A stretch of DNA of 64,000 nucleotides from Pseudomonas asiatica (GCF_009932335.1 NZ_BLJF01000002.1:434001-498000), one strand, 5' to 3'. Positions 44,033 to 53,609 are shown, counted from the stretch's first letter. A program made the numbers and translations. Notes: generated from the letters alone by a model not told the origin.

Positions 44033-45121
44033 TCAGCGCACGCCCGGCGAAACGATGATCTTCACGTTCTCCTCCTTGTTGTTGACCAACTCCTCGAAGC
44101 CCAGCTCGACAATCTGCTCCAGCCCGATCCGCCCGGTCACCAGCGGGCGAATGTCCAGCCTGCCGTCAGCGATGAAGGCAATCACATCGGCAAACTCGCC
44201 GTTGTACGCCAACGCGCCCAGCACCTGCTTTTCGGTGGACACCAGTTCGAAGAAGTTGAACTCGCTAGGCTCCTCGAATATCCCCACCAACACGCACTTG
44301 CCCGCCTTGCGGATGGTGTCGATGGCCAGCTTGGCCGTGTGTTTGTTGCCGATGCATTCAAAACTCACATCCGCGCCCAGCCCGGCAGTGAGCTTGCGGA
44401 TTTCCACCAGGGCGTCGCACTGGCTGGGGTCCAGCACTACGCTGGCGCCAACCTCTCTAGCCTTGGCCTTGCGCGCCGAGGACATTTCCAGGGCGATCAC
44501 CTGCGCCGCGCCTGCCGCCTTGGCACACATGATGGTGCACAAACCAATAGTGCCGGCTCCAACTACCACCACCGTCTGGCCAAGCAGGCTGCCGGCCTTC
44601 TTTACCGCATGCATGCCCACCGCCAGCGGTTCGATCAGCGCCCCGGCCTCTGCCGGGAAACCCTGCGGCAGCAGGTACAGCAGGTTGGCGGGCACGTTGA
44701 CCAGTTCGGCAAAGGCGCCGTTGTTCATCAGGCCGGTGAAGGCCAGGCGCTCGCAGATGTTGTACAGGCCGTGGGTGCAGTAGTAGCAGGTGCCGCAATG
44801 CTGGCAGGCGTCCGCAGCCACCGGGTCACCGACGGCAAAACCTTCCACGCCTTCACCCAGCTTGGCGATCTGGCCGCAGAACTCGTGGCCGAGGATGCAC
44901 TGGCCCTGGATGCCGGTCAGCGGGTGCGGTGCCTCCACCGGGATGAATACCGGGCCAGCGACGTATTCGTGCAGGTCGGAGCCGCAGATGCCGCACCAGT
45001 CCACCTTGATCTGCACCCAGCCGGGCGCAGGGTCGGCCGGCAGGGGCACCTGTTCGACGCGAATATCATTGCGGCCATGCCAGACGGCGGCGCGCATGTG
45101 GGTGTGGCTCAGGTCGTTCAT
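44033..45121 (-). CDS. 2,3-butanediol dehydrogenase (zinc-dependent alcohol dehydrogenase)
   Basis: A 362-residue medium-chain zinc dehydrogenase: WCGICGSDLHEY (catalytic Cys), GHEFCGQIAKLGEGV, structural zinc cysteines DACQHCGTCYYCTHGLYNIC, and the cofactor motif VVVGAGTIGLCT. The last gene of the acetoin operon, so interconversion of 2,3-butanediol and acetoin, feeding the acetoin dehydrogenase, is the most likely role. It lies 28 bases after acoC. Confidence 0.88.
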   Translation of the reverse strand: MNDLSHTHMRAAVWHGRNDIRVEQVPLPADPAPGWVQIKVDWCGICGSDLHEYVAGPVFIPVEAPHPLTGIQGQCILGHEFCGQIAKLGEGVEGFAVGDPVAADACQHCGTCYYCTHGLYNICERLAFTGLMNNGAFAELVNVPANLLYLLPQGFPAEAGALIEPLAVGMHAVKKAGSLLGQTVVVVGAGTIGLCTIMCAKAAGAAQVIALEMSSARKAKAREVGASVVLDPSQCDALVEIRKLTAGLGADVSFECIGNKHTAKLAIDTIRKAGKCVLVGIFEEPSEFNFFELVSTEKQVLGALAYNGEFADVIAFIADGRLDIRPLVTGRIGLEQIVELGFEELVNNKEENVKIIVSPGVR

Positions 45122-45149
45122 TGTTGTTCTCCAGGCTCACGGAAAGGGC

Positions 45150-46256
45150 TTAGTGCTTGCGCAGGAACGCGAGCAGTTGCTGGTTGACCTGTTCGGCCGC
45201 CTCCATTTGCACCATGTGGCCAGCCTCGGGCAGCACCAGCACTTCAGCCTCCAGCCCTTCGGCATGGCTGGCCGGGATGATCGCGTCCTTGCCGCCCCAC
45301 ACCACCAGGGCCGGGTGTTGTCCCAGCACCCCGCGCAGGTCGTGGCGCTGCCGGTCGCCGTCAGCGATGGCCGATGCCAACAGGCGCAACGCGTCGTCCA
45401 CGCCTTCCAGTCGCTTGAACTTGAGCATGTCCTCCAGCATCTGCCGCGTTACCAGTGCGGGGTCGGCAAACAGCTGTACCATCTGCGGTTTGAGGGCATT
45501 GCGGTTGGCGGCAGCGACGAAGCCTTGCAGGTACTGTCCGTTGATCTCCTCGCCCAGCCCGGCACTGGCCACCAGGCTCAGGCTGGCCACCCGTTGCGGC
45601 GCCAGGCGCGCCACGTTCAGGCTGACCGCGCCGCCCATGGAGTGGCCGGCCAGGTGGGCCTTGGCGATGTCCAGGTGGTCGAGCAGGGCCAGTACGGTTT
45701 CGCTCAACTCATCCAGGTCGCCCCGTTGCAGGGCCTTGGCCGACTCGCCATGGCCCGGCAGGTCGAGGGCGATTACCCGTCGCTCGGCAGACAGCGCCGG
45801 GTGGTTGAACAGCCAGTTGTTGAGGTCGCCACCAAAACCGTGCACCAGCACCAGCGGCGTGCCGCCTTCACCGAGCTCGAACCAGCGCAACTGCCGGCCA
45901 GCCACTTCAGCCTTCTGTGGCGCTGGCCCTTGGGCCTGGTCGGCGCCCCCCTCGGCGACGAACTCGGCCTGGAAGCGCTGCACCACGGCATCGATTTCGG
46001 CTTCTTCGGCTTCGCCTTCCACCACCACCGCCAGCAGGGCACCGACCGGCAGGGTTTCATCAGGCCTGGCCACCTGGCGGCGCAACACACCGCTGAACGG
46101 GGCTTCGACGCTGCTGCTGATCTTGTCGGTCTCGACGTCCAGCACCTCGTCGCCCTTGTTGATTTCGTCACCTTCCTGCTTCAGCCAGGTATCCACCCGG
46201 CCCTCGGTCATCGACAGGCCCCACTTGGGCATGGTCAGGGTATGGATCTGGCTCAT
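45150..46256 (-). CDS. acoC: Acetoin dehydrogenase E2 (lipoyl domain plus alpha/beta hydrolase)
   Basis: A 368-residue protein. Residues 1-80 form a lipoyl domain with the lipoylated Lys in VETDKISSS; the C-terminal part (about 130-368) is an alpha/beta hydrolase fold with VLVHGFGGDLNNW and the nucleophile elbow AGHSMGGAVS rather than the usual HxxxDG acyltransferase domain. This layout is typical of AcoC. It moves the acetyl group from the E1 thiamine intermediate to CoA. Overlaps acoB by four bases. Confidence 0.93.
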   Translation of the reverse strand: MSQIHTLTMPKWGLSMTEGRVDTWLKQEGDEINKGDEVLDVETDKISSSVEAPFSGVLRRQVARPDETLPVGALLAVVVEGEAEEAEIDAVVQRFQAEFVAEGGADQAQGPAPQKAEVAGRQLRWFELGEGGTPLVLVHGFGGDLNNWLFNHPALSAERRVIALDLPGHGESAKALQRGDLDELSETVLALLDHLDIAKAHLAGHSMGGAVSLNVARLAPQRVASLSLVASAGLGEEINGQYLQGFVAAANRNALKPQMVQLFADPALVTRQMLEDMLKFKRLEGVDDALRLLASAIADGDRQRHDLRGVLGQHPALVVWGGKDAIIPASHAEGLEAEVLVLPEAGHMVQMEAAEQVNQQLLAFLRKH

Positions 46257-47275
46257 GCGGCACTCCTTGCGGCTTCGATCACTTTGCGTACCGCAGCCTC
46301 GATCTTCGCCGCGTCAGGGATGTACAGGTCTTCCAGTGCATCGGAGAACGGCACAGGAGTATGCGGGGCGGTGACCATTTCGATCGGGCCCTTGAGCGCG
46401 CCGAAGGCCTTCTGTGCCACCAGCGCGCTGATGTCGGTGGCCATGGAGCAACGCGGGTTGGCTTCGTCGATCACCACCAGGCGGCCGGTCTTTTCCACGC
46501 TTTCCAGGATGCTGTCCTCATCCAGCGGGCTGGTGGTGCGCAGGTCCAGCACTTCGCAGTCGATACCCTGGCGGGCCAGGTTGTTGGCGGCCTCCAGCGC
46601 CACATGCACCATGCGGCCATAGGTGACCAGGGTCACGTCGTCGCCATCACGCAGGAAGTTGGCCTCACCGAACGGTACGGTGTACACCTCTTCCGGCACC
46701 TCTCCCTGCATGCTGTAGAGCAGCTTGTGCTCGCAGAAGATCACCGGGTCGTTGTCGCGGATCGCCTGTATCAACAGGCCCTTGGCATCGTACGGCGAGG
46801 ACGGGCAGACCACCTTCAGGCCGGGAATGTGCGTCCACAGCGAGGTGAGCATCTGCGAGTGCTGGGCCGCCGCGCGCAGGCCGGCGCCGTACATGGTGCG
46901 CATCACCAGCGGGGTTACCGCCTTGCCGCCGAACATGTAGCGGAACTTGGCGGCCTGGTTGAGGATCTGGTCCAGGCAGCAGCCGGCGAAGTCGACGAAC
47001 ATCAGCTCGCACACCGGGCGCAGGCCCTGGGTGGCAGCACCGACGGCAGCGCCGACGTAGCCGATTTCCGACAGCGGTGCGTCGAGCACGCGCCCCGGGA
47101 ACTGATGGTAAAGGCCCTTGGTCACGCCCAGCACGCCCCCCCAGGCGTCATCCTCGCCGGGGGCACCGGCGCCGCCGGCAACGTCTTCGCCAATGATGAA
47201 TACAGTGTTGTCGCGGCGCATTTCCTGGGCCAGGGCTTCGTTGATGGCCTGCTGGTAGCTGATCTTTCTTGCCAT
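46253..47275 (-). CDS. acoB: Acetoin dehydrogenase E1 component, beta subunit
   Basis: A 340-residue E1-beta subunit: INEALAQEMRRDNTVFIIGEDVAGGAG, DAPLSEIGYVGAAVGAATQGLRPVCELMFVDF, QILNQAAKFRYMFGG and a C-terminal transketolase domain (VDLRTTSPLDEDSILESV-type). Together with AcoA it binds thiamine diphosphate and cleaves acetoin to acetaldehyde and an acetyl unit. It starts 33 bases after acoA and overlaps acoC. Confidence 0.94.
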   Translation of the reverse strand: MARKISYQQAINEALAQEMRRDNTVFIIGEDVAGGAGAPGEDDAWGGVLGVTKGLYHQFPGRVLDAPLSEIGYVGAAVGAATQGLRPVCELMFVDFAGCCLDQILNQAAKFRYMFGGKAVTPLVMRTMYGAGLRAAAQHSQMLTSLWTHIPGLKVVCPSSPYDAKGLLIQAIRDNDPVIFCEHKLLYSMQGEVPEEVYTVPFGEANFLRDGDDVTLVTYGRMVHVALEAANNLARQGIDCEVLDLRTTSPLDEDSILESVEKTGRLVVIDEANPRCSMATDISALVAQKAFGALKGPIEMVTAPHTPVPFSDALEDLYIPDAAKIEAAVRKVIEAARSAA

Positions 47276-47308
47276 GGTGATTCTCCTGTTGTTCTTGTAA
47301 TCCGCGGC

Positions 47309-48286
47309 TCAGGGGTAGGCGACGTAGACGTCGGTGAGCAGGTCGGCGGGCTGTGGCTTGGGATCGGACTTGGCGCGGCGCACGGCGTCTTCGATCAGGT
47401 CCTCGACGCGGGCGTCGATGGCGTCCAGTTGCGCAGCCGTGAGCAGGCCGGCGCGGGTGGTCTTGTTGCGGAACTGCATGAGGCAGTCGCGGGATTCGCG
47501 CAGGTTCTTCACTTCGTCCGGGGCGCGGTAGGTTTGTGCATCGCCTTCGAAATGGCCGTAGTAGCGGCTGAGCTTGACCTCGATCAGCGACGGGCCTTGC
47601 CCGGAACGCGCACGTTCGATGGCAGCGCCGGCGGCCTCGTACACGGCAAAGAAGTCGAAACCGTCGATGGTGACACCGGGCATGCCGAACCCGGCCGCGC
47701 GATCGGCGATATGGTCGCAGGCAACCGACCAGGTCGAGGCGGTGGCTTCGGCGTAGCCGTTGTTCTCGGCCACGAAGATGCACGGCAGGTTCATGATCGA
47801 GGCCATGTTCATGGCTTCGAACACGGCGCCTTCGTTGGAGGCGCCATCGCCGAAGAAGGCCACCGATACATCGTCGCGGCCTTTGATCTTGGCCGCCAGC
47901 GCCGCCCCGGCCACCAGCGGAGCGCCGGCACCGACGATGCCGTTGGCGCCGAGCATGCCTTTTTCCAGGTCGGCGATGTGCATCGAACCGCCTTTGCCGC
48001 CGCACACGCCGGTCTTCTTGCCGTAGATCTCGGCCATCATGCCGTATACGTCCACACCCTTGGCGATGCAGTGGCCGTGGCCGCGGTGGGTCGAGGCGAT
48101 ACAGTCGCTATCGCGCAGGTGGGCCATGACTCCGGCGGCGGAAGCCTCCTCGCCGGCATACAGGTGCACGAAGCCAGGGATCTCGCCGGTGGCGAACTCG
48201 ACGTGCAGGCGTTCTTCGAAGGCACGGATAGTGCGCATCACTTCATAGGCATGCAGCAGTTGTTCGGTACTGAGTTGATTGGACAT
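47309..48286 (-). CDS. acoA: Acetoin dehydrogenase E1 component, alpha subunit
   Basis: A 325-residue thiamine-diphosphate enzyme subunit. Motifs: STHRGHGHCIAKGVDVYGMMAE, KTGVCGGKGGSMHIAD, the TPP motif FFGDGASNEGAVFEAMNMAS...NNGY, and GHFEGDAQTYR. ATG at 48286 (MSNQLSTEQLLHAYEVMRTI) fits the family; upstream frame is open but belongs to the acoX end. It forms the E1 heterotetramer with AcoB. Confidence 0.95.
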   Translation of the reverse strand: MSNQLSTEQLLHAYEVMRTIRAFEERLHVEFATGEIPGFVHLYAGEEASAAGVMAHLRDSDCIASTHRGHGHCIAKGVDVYGMMAEIYGKKTGVCGGKGGSMHIADLEKGMLGANGIVGAGAPLVAGAALAAKIKGRDDVSVAFFGDGASNEGAVFEAMNMASIMNLPCIFVAENNGYAEATASTWSVACDHIADRAAGFGMPGVTIDGFDFFAVYEAAGAAIERARSGQGPSLIEVKLSRYYGHFEGDAQTYRAPDEVKNLRESRDCLMQFRNKTTRAGLLTAAQLDAIDARVEDLIEDAVRRAKSDPKPQPADLLTDVYVAYP

Positions 48287-48308
48287 CTTGTTGTTCTCCG
48301 GGGTTGTC

Positions 48309-49364
48309 TCAACACGGGTTTGCAGGGTGCAGCCGATGGCCACGGGGCACGGCCAGCAAGTGATGGCGGGCGGCGTGCGCCAGTACGGCCTCGACGTCCA
48401 CGCTCAATGGGCCTTGGTGGTCGAGGGTGATGGTGGGGCTGTCATGCTCGGCGAATTCGATTTCGCGCTCGCCGTCCAGCGCCAGGGTGCCGCTGGCCAG
48501 GCTCAGGCGATGGGCTACGCCGGGCGTCAGGGCGCCGCTGGCGGTGATGCCGCAGCCTTGCAGCAGGCCGGGTGCCAGTGGTGCGAGCAGCGCTTGTTCA
48601 GCACCGGGGTTCAGGCGTACCCAGGCACCGTGCGGGTCCTGGCGCGAGACCGGGCACCACAGGCCGCACAGGGCCGAGAGGCCGATGGCATGGGGTTCGG
48701 CGAAACACGCGAAGACTTCGCAAAGGTCTTCGCTGCGGCTCAGTGCCCGAGCGCCGATGAAGCGCTGAGGCGACACCGCCACCTCCACCAGTGCCCATTC
48801 GGCAAGCTGTTGTTCGGGCACCTTCACCAGCAGGCGCTTGTTGCGGCGCAGGCCGATGCTGGCTGGTACCCGTCCGCTGGCAAGCAGGCCGCCGGCCAGG
48901 CCGGCGCTGGTGGCCTCGCGCAGTTCGGGGAAGGCATTGTTGGTGCCGGTGGACAAGGTCAGCAGCGGCACGTCCCCGGCCTCGGCAGCGACTGCCTTGT
49001 GGGTGCCGTCGCCGCCAAGCACGGCGATCATCGCCACACCGCGCTCGACCATTTGGCGGGTGGCCAGGCGGGTATCGGCAACAGTCTGGGTCAGCGGCAG
49101 GTCGAGGATTTCGATGGCCGGCCAGTGCTGGTCATGGGCGACCGGGCCCTGGCTGGCCTTGAGCACGGCAGCGGCGATGCCGGTCATGTCGCTGGGCAGC
49201 AGCACCTGGCCGATGCCGGTAGCACCGAAGGCAGCGAGCAGGCGCTGGATCGCCGATGCCTTGTCGGTACTCGAATAGAGCCCGGCATTGGCAGTCAGGC
49301 GGCGCAGGTCGCGGCCGGAGGCAGGGTTGGCAATGATGCCGACAGTTGGGGCGGGTAGCGGCAT
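48309..49364 (-). CDS. acoX: AcoX, NAD-kinase-like acetoin catabolism protein
   Basis: A 351-residue protein of the ATP-NAD/diacylglycerol kinase superfamily: VGIIANPASGRDLRRL at the N-terminus and the nucleotide-binding VLGGDGTHKAV followed by LTLSTGTNNAFPE. AcoX is found at the head of aco operons; its precise enzyme activity is not established. ATG at 49364 has AGGTG upstream. First gene of acoX-acoA-acoB-acoC-dehydrogenase, behind a sigma-54 promoter. Confidence 0.9.
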   Translation of the reverse strand: MPLPAPTVGIIANPASGRDLRRLTANAGLYSSTDKASAIQRLLAAFGATGIGQVLLPSDMTGIAAAVLKASQGPVAHDQHWPAIEILDLPLTQTVADTRLATRQMVERGVAMIAVLGGDGTHKAVAAEAGDVPLLTLSTGTNNAFPELREATSAGLAGGLLASGRVPASIGLRRNKRLLVKVPEQQLAEWALVEVAVSPQRFIGARALSRSEDLCEVFACFAEPHAIGLSALCGLWCPVSRQDPHGAWVRLNPGAEQALLAPLAPGLLQGCGITASGALTPGVAHRLSLASGTLALDGEREIEFAEHDSPTITLDHQGPLSVDVEAVLAHAARHHLLAVPRGHRLHPANPC

Positions 49365-49396
49365 GGCGCACCTCGTTTCTTGTTTGCCAGTGCCGG

Positions 49397-49412
49397 AGCA
49401 AGCGCGGTGCCA
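49397..49412 (-). promoter_or_regulatory. Sigma-54 (-24/-12) promoter of the aco operon
   Basis: On the minus strand TGGCACCGCGCTTGCT is a near-perfect match to TGGCAC-N5-TTGCW with the required GG-N10-GC spacing, 33 bases upstream of the acoX start. The divergent AcoR gene encodes the cognate type of activator. Confidence 0.85.
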
Positions 49413-49532
49413 GTTTTCCTTGGGTTGGCTGAAATCGCCGGGGCAGAGCGGTTTCGTTGCGCTCTGGCCGGAAACTATGGCCGGGCTGGCGAGACGCCGG
49501 GTGCCAGCCGAGGTATGGCATGGCCGAGACGC

Positions 49533-49549
49533 TGAGACGCTGCGTCTCA
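49533..49549 (-). promoter_or_regulatory. Palindromic AcoR enhancer candidate
   Basis: TGAGACG-CTG-CGTCTCA is a perfect 7+3+7 inverted repeat about 120 bases upstream of the -24 element, with a further GAGACGC half-site at 49525-49531. Position and symmetry fit an activator (AcoR) enhancer; binding is inferred, not shown. Confidence 0.6.
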
Positions 49550-49646
49550 AGCCGGCCGGTAATCACGCAGTGCTTGTCGGGGCATGCCTGGAAGCGCTTA
49601 ATGGCCGGACAACGATAAAAACAGCAACGAGAACCGGAGGGCCTGA

Positions 49647-51500
49647 ATGCTTGCCGCGAACTCCCGAGCCCATGTCGACTGCGTCAGCAGGGTGCTGAAG
49701 AATGCCGACCGCCTGCCGCAGGCGCCGGTGCCACCGCTGATTCTCGATTCATGGCGCCGTTCCATGGAGCTGTACCGCCTCGACCCCGGGTCCCAGCAGG
49801 GGCCGCGCATTCTGTCCCAAAGCCTGCTCAACGAGTGCCGTGAGCGCGCCGAACTGTTCCTGCGTATCGCCAGCGATGCCGTGGCCCGCCTGCATGAGCG
49901 GGTGCGCGGTGCCGACTACTGCGTGCTGCTCACCGACGCCTTGGGGCGCACCATCGATTACCGGGTCGAGTCGGCCATCCGCAACGACTGCCGCAAGGCC
50001 GGGCTGTACCTGGGCACCTGCTGGTCGGAGGGCGAGGAGGGCACCTGCGGCGTGGCGGCGGTGTTGACCAGCAAGGCGCCGGTCACGGTGCACAAGCGCG
50101 ACCACTTCCGCGCTGCGTTCATTGGCCTGACCTGTACGGCGGCACCGGTCTTCGACCCGCTGGGCGAGTTGCTGGGCGTGGTGGATGTCTCGGCCTTGCA
50201 GTCGCCGGACGACCGCCGCAGCCAGCACCTGATCCGCCAATTGGTCGAGCAGACTGCGCGCGAGATCGAAAATGCCTTCTTCATGCACAGTGCCCAGGGC
50301 CATTGGGTAATGCGTGCCCATGGCACGCCTGGCTATGTGGAAAGCCAGCCCGACTACCTGCTGGCCTGGGATGGCGATGGCCGCCTGCAGGCGATCAACA
50401 GCCTGGCGCGCCAGCGCCTGGTGGAGCATCTGGGGCGTTTGCCCGAGCACATTGGCGAGCTGTTCGACATGGATCAGTTGCGCCGCGTGAACGCATCGTC
50501 CGCTCAACGCCTGCCGGGCCTGGGTGGGTTGTACGGCCGGGTCAGCGCACCCCGCCAGCGCCAGCGTGCGCAGCCGTTGCGCCAGGCCCAGGACGCCCGT
50601 ATCGAGCAGCATCTGCGCCTGGCCACGCGGGTCAAGGACTGCAATCTGGCGGTGCTTGTGCAAGGCGAGACGGGGGCTGGCAAAGAGGTGTTCGCCCGCC
50701 AGCTGCATCAGCAAAGCCTGCGTCGCGATGGCCCGTTCGTCACCCTGAACTGCGCGGCCATCCCGGAAAGCCTGATCGAGAGCGAGCTGTTCGGCTATGT
50801 GGCCGGGGCCTTCACCGGGGCTTCCAGCAAAGGTATGCAGGGGCTGTTGCAGCAGGCCGATGGCGGCACGCTGTTCCTCGACGAAATCGGTGACATGCCG
50901 CTGAACCTGCAAACCCGGTTGCTGCGCGTGCTGGCGGAGGGTGAAGTGGCGCCGCTGGGCGCGGCGCGGCGGGAGCGGGTGGATATCCAGGTGATTTGCG
51001 CGACCCACCGCGATTTGGCGGCGATGGTGGAGGATGGGCGTTTTCGCGAGGATCTTTACTTCCGCCTGGCCAATGCCCGCTTCGAATTGCCGCCGCTGCG
51101 CGAGCGTGAGGACCGCTTGGGGTTGATTCACCAGTTGCTGGTCGAGGAGGCCGAGGCCTGCGGGGTCGAGGTGGTGTTGGCGGATGATGCGCTGCAGGCG
51201 CTGCTGGTCTATCGCTGGCCGGGGAACTTGCGCCAGCTGCGGCAGGTGTTGCGCTATGCCTGTGCGGTGAGTGAGGGCGGGCAGGTGCAGATGCAGGACC
51301 TGCCGCAGGAGGTGCGCGGTGAGGTAGTCGCATCGGCTGAAAGCAGCATGTCCTGTCCGGCCCGGCAGTTGCTGCTGGATGCGCTGATCCGCCATCGCTG
51401 GAAGCCGGCCGATGCGGCGCGGGCTCTGGGGATATCGCGGGCAACTTTGTACCGGCGGGTGCATGAGCACCACATCGAGATGCCGCGGATGAAGGGGTAG
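49647..51500 (+). CDS. acoR: Sigma-54-dependent activator of acetoin catabolism
   Basis: A 617-residue activator with an N-terminal GAF-type sensory region (RIASDAVARLHERVRGADYCVLLTDALG; GLTCTAAPVFDPLGELLG), an AAA+ domain with Walker A GETGAGKEVF, a regular GAFTGA loop and GGTLFLDEIGD, and a C-terminal Fis-type helix-turn-helix (DAARALGISRATLYRRVHEH). ATG at 49647 follows an AACCGGAGG ribosome binding site. Divergent from acoX and next to a sigma-54 promoter, it is the likely acetoin sensor. Confidence 0.93.
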   Translation: MLAANSRAHVDCVSRVLKNADRLPQAPVPPLILDSWRRSMELYRLDPGSQQGPRILSQSLLNECRERAELFLRIASDAVARLHERVRGADYCVLLTDALGRTIDYRVESAIRNDCRKAGLYLGTCWSEGEEGTCGVAAVLTSKAPVTVHKRDHFRAAFIGLTCTAAPVFDPLGELLGVVDVSALQSPDDRRSQHLIRQLVEQTAREIENAFFMHSAQGHWVMRAHGTPGYVESQPDYLLAWDGDGRLQAINSLARQRLVEHLGRLPEHIGELFDMDQLRRVNASSAQRLPGLGGLYGRVSAPRQRQRAQPLRQAQDARIEQHLRLATRVKDCNLAVLVQGETGAGKEVFARQLHQQSLRRDGPFVTLNCAAIPESLIESELFGYVAGAFTGASSKGMQGLLQQADGGTLFLDEIGDMPLNLQTRLLRVLAEGEVAPLGAARRERVDIQVICATHRDLAAMVEDGRFREDLYFRLANARFELPPLREREDRLGLIHQLLVEEAEACGVEVVLADDALQALLVYRWPGNLRQLRQVLRYACAVSEGGQVQMQDLPQEVRGEVVASAESSMSCPARQLLLDALIRHRWKPADAARALGISRATLYRRVHEHHIEMPRMKG

Positions 51501-51504
51501 GACC

Positions 51505-51620
51505 CGGGGGCTGCTTTGCAGCCCAATCGCCGGCAAGCCAGCTCCCACCTCGACCGCATAGACCTCAAGCCGTGTGCAATCCCTGTGGGAGCTGGCTTGC
51601 CGGCGATGAGGCCCTGACAG
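51505..51620. repeat. REP pair after acoR
   Basis: Arms at 51526-51548 and 51585-51607 are perfect 23-base reverse complements (ATCGCCGGCAAGCCAGCTCC...), flanked by a GGGGCTGC/GCAGCCC stem. Lies between convergent acoR and accC. Confidence 0.85.
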
Positions 51621-51624
51621 GCAA

Positions 51625-51656
51625 TAAAAAACCCCGGAACAAGTCCGGGGTTTTCA
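51625..51656. terminator. Bidirectional intrinsic terminator between acoR and accC
   Basis: AAAAACCCCGGA-ACAAG-TCCGGGGTTTTC: a seven-base GC stem with T runs on both strands, between convergent acoR (plus) and accC (minus). Very good terminator for both. Confidence 0.9.
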
Positions 51657-51674
51657 GTACATCACACTACGCGA

Positions 51675-53030
51675 TCACTCCTGGCTGGCCAGTTTGTGCT
51701 CGAGGTAGTGAATGTTGACGCCGCCTTTGCAGAAACCTTCATCACGCACCAGGTCGCGGTGCAGCGGGATGTTGGTCTTGATGCCGTCGACGACGATCTC
51801 GTCCAGGGCATTGCGCATGCGCGCCATGGCTTCGTCGCGGTCCTTGCCGTAGGTGATCAGCTTGCCGATCAGCGAGTCGTAGTTCGGCGGAACCGAGTAA
51901 CCGCTGTACAGGTGCGAATCAACACGCACGCCGTTGCCACCCGGGGCGTGGAAGTGCTTCACCTTGCCTGGGCTCGGGATGAACTTCTTCGGGTCTTCGG
52001 CGTTGATACGGCATTCCAGCGCATGGCCACGGATGACCACGTCTTCCTGGCGGAACGACAGCTTGTTGCCAGCGGCGATGCTCAGCATCTCCTTGACGAT
52101 GTCGATACCGGTCACCATCTCCGACACCGGGTGCTCAACCTGCACGCGGGTGTTCATCTCGATGAAGTAGAAGCGGCCGTTCTCGTACAGGAACTCGAAA
52201 GTACCCGCACCACGGTAGCCGATCTCGATGCACGCATCGACGCAGCGCTTGAACACTTCCTGACGGGCTTTCTCGTCGATGCCCGGGGCTGGCGCTTCTT
52301 CCAGTACCTTCTGGTGACGGCGCTGCAGCGAGCAGTCACGGTCGCCCAGGTGAATGGCGTTGCCCTGGCCGTCGGACAGTACCTGGACTTCCACGTGGCG
52401 TGGGTTGGTCAGGAACTTCTCCAGGTAGACCATCGGGTTGCCGAAGGCTGCACCGGCTTCGGTACGGGTGAGCTTGGCCGAGGAAATCAGGTCCTCTTCC
52501 TTGTGCACCACGCGCATGCCGCGACCACCACCGCCACCGGCGGCCTTGATGATCACTGGGTAGCCGACGTCACGAGCAATCGCCAGGGCGACTTCTTCAT
52601 CTTCCGGCAGCGGGCCATCGGAGCCCGGCACAGTCGGTACGCCCGACTTGATCATCGCGTCCTTGGCCGAAACCTTGTCGCCCATCAGGCGAATGGTGTC
52701 GGCTTTCGGGCCGATGAAGGCGAAACCGGATTTTTCCACCTGCTCGGCGAAATCGGCGTTTTCCGCCAGGAAGCCGTAGCCCGGGTGGATCGCGGTGGCG
52801 CCGGTCACTTCGGCGGCAGCGATGATCGCCGGGATATGCAGGTAGGAATCCTTGGACGATGCAGGGCCGATGCAGACCGACTCGTCTGCCAGGCCCAGGT
52901 GCATCAGTTCACGGTCGGCGGTGGAGTGCACGGCGACTGTCTTGATACCCAGCTCTTTGCAGGCACGCAGGATCCGCAGGGCAATTTCCCCGCGGTTGGC
53001 GATCAGGACTTTTTCGAGCTTCCCAGACAT
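51675..53030 (-). CDS. accC: Acetyl-CoA carboxylase, biotin carboxylase subunit
   Basis: A 451-residue ATP-grasp enzyme carboxylating the biotin of AccB. Evidence: [47 protein letters not shown], the Gly-rich ATP loop [23 protein letters not shown] (here [18 protein letters not shown]), and [20 protein letters not shown] at 53030 gives the standard length; upstream frame is not used. It lies 17 bases after accB. Confidence 0.97.
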   Translation of the reverse strand: MSGKLEKVLIANRGEIALRILRACKELGIKTVAVHSTADRELMHLGLADESVCIGPASSKDSYLHIPAIIAAAEVTGATAIHPGYGFLAENADFAEQVEKSGFAFIGPKADTIRLMGDKVSAKDAMIKSGVPTVPGSDGPLPEDEEVALAIARDVGYPVIIKAAGGGGGRGMRVVHKEEDLISSAKLTRTEAGAAFGNPMVYLEKFLTNPRHVEVQVLSDGQGNAIHLGDRDCSLQRRHQKVLEEAPAPGIDEKARQEVFKRCVDACIEIGYRGAGTFEFLYENGRFYFIEMNTRVQVEHPVSEMVTGIDIVKEMLSIAAGNKLSFRQEDVVIRGHALECRINAEDPKKFIPSPGKVKHFHAPGGNGVRVDSHLYSGYSVPPNYDSLIGKLITYGKDRDEAMARMRNALDEIVVDGIKTNIPLHRDLVRDEGFCKGGVNIHYLEHKLASQE

Positions 53031-53047
53031 CGTTGGCTCTCCGCGAT

Positions 53048-53509
53048 TCAAACGACGGTGAACAGCGGCTGGTCGAACTCAACCGGCTGGCCGTCTTCTA
53101 CCAGGATGGCGTCGATGACACCGCCAACATCGGCTTCGATGTGGTTCATCATCTTCATGGCTTCGACGATGCACAGGGTGTCGCCTTTCTTCACGGTCTG
53201 GCCAACTTCAGCGAAGTTCGGCGAGGTCGGCGAAGGCTTGCGGTAGAAGGTACCTACCATCGGCGAGCGGATCACGGTGCCTTTCAGGGCCGGGGCGGCG
53301 GCAGCGGCTTCAGCGGCCGGAGCGGCAGCGGCGACCGGGGCAGCAACAGGAGCGGCGGCTACCGGAGCCGGTGCGAAGTACTGCTGGGCAGCCGGGGTCT
53401 TGCTGTGACGGCTGATACGGACCGACTCTTCGCCTTCCTTGATCTCCAGTTCGTCGATGCCAGACTCTTCCAGCAGCTCGATCAGTTTCTTGACTTTACG
53501 GATATCCAT
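53048..53509 (-). CDS. accB: Biotin carboxyl carrier protein of acetyl-CoA carboxylase
   Basis: A 153-residue protein with N-terminal [34 protein letters not shown], a long Ala/Pro/Val linker (about 40-75) and a C-terminal biotinyl domain containing the biotin-attachment site [12 protein letters not shown] and [15 protein letters not shown] start (here [10 protein letters not shown]). It carries CO2 between AccC and the carboxyltransferase in fatty-acid synthesis. Cotranscribed with accC. Confidence 0.97.
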   Translation of the reverse strand: MDIRKVKKLIELLEESGIDELEIKEGEESVRISRHSKTPAAQQYFAPAPVAAAPVAAPVAAAAPAAEAAAAAPALKGTVIRSPMVGTFYRKPSPTSPNFAEVGQTVKKGDTLCIVEAMKMMNHIEADVGGVIDAILVEDGQPVEFDQPLFTVV

Positions 53510-53581
53510 TAATCATCAACTCCCAAAGGTTCGGTCAGGGGGCGAAATACAAAAAAACGTATCTGAAACGTTTCTCTCGAA

Positions 53582-53601
53582 CCCTGGCCCACTGAGGCCA
53601 G
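53582..53601. terminator. Hairpin between aroQ and accB
   Basis: CCCTGGCC and GGCCAGGG form an eight-base stem around CACTGA, directly after the aroQ stop. The T run is on the plus side (GGGTTTT), so for the minus-strand genes aroQ-accB-accC it is a weak terminator or attenuator. Confidence 0.5.
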
Positions 53602-53609
53602 GGTTTTCA

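Noticed and set aside
46361..48430. Plus-strand open frame of nearly 700 codons opposite acoA-acoB
   Set aside because: Shadow frame; acoA and acoB on the minus strand carry full thiamine-enzyme motifs.
49749..51548. Long minus-strand open frame opposite acoR
   Set aside because: Shadow of acoR; Gln/His/Leu-rich without motifs, and it runs into the REP pair after acoR.
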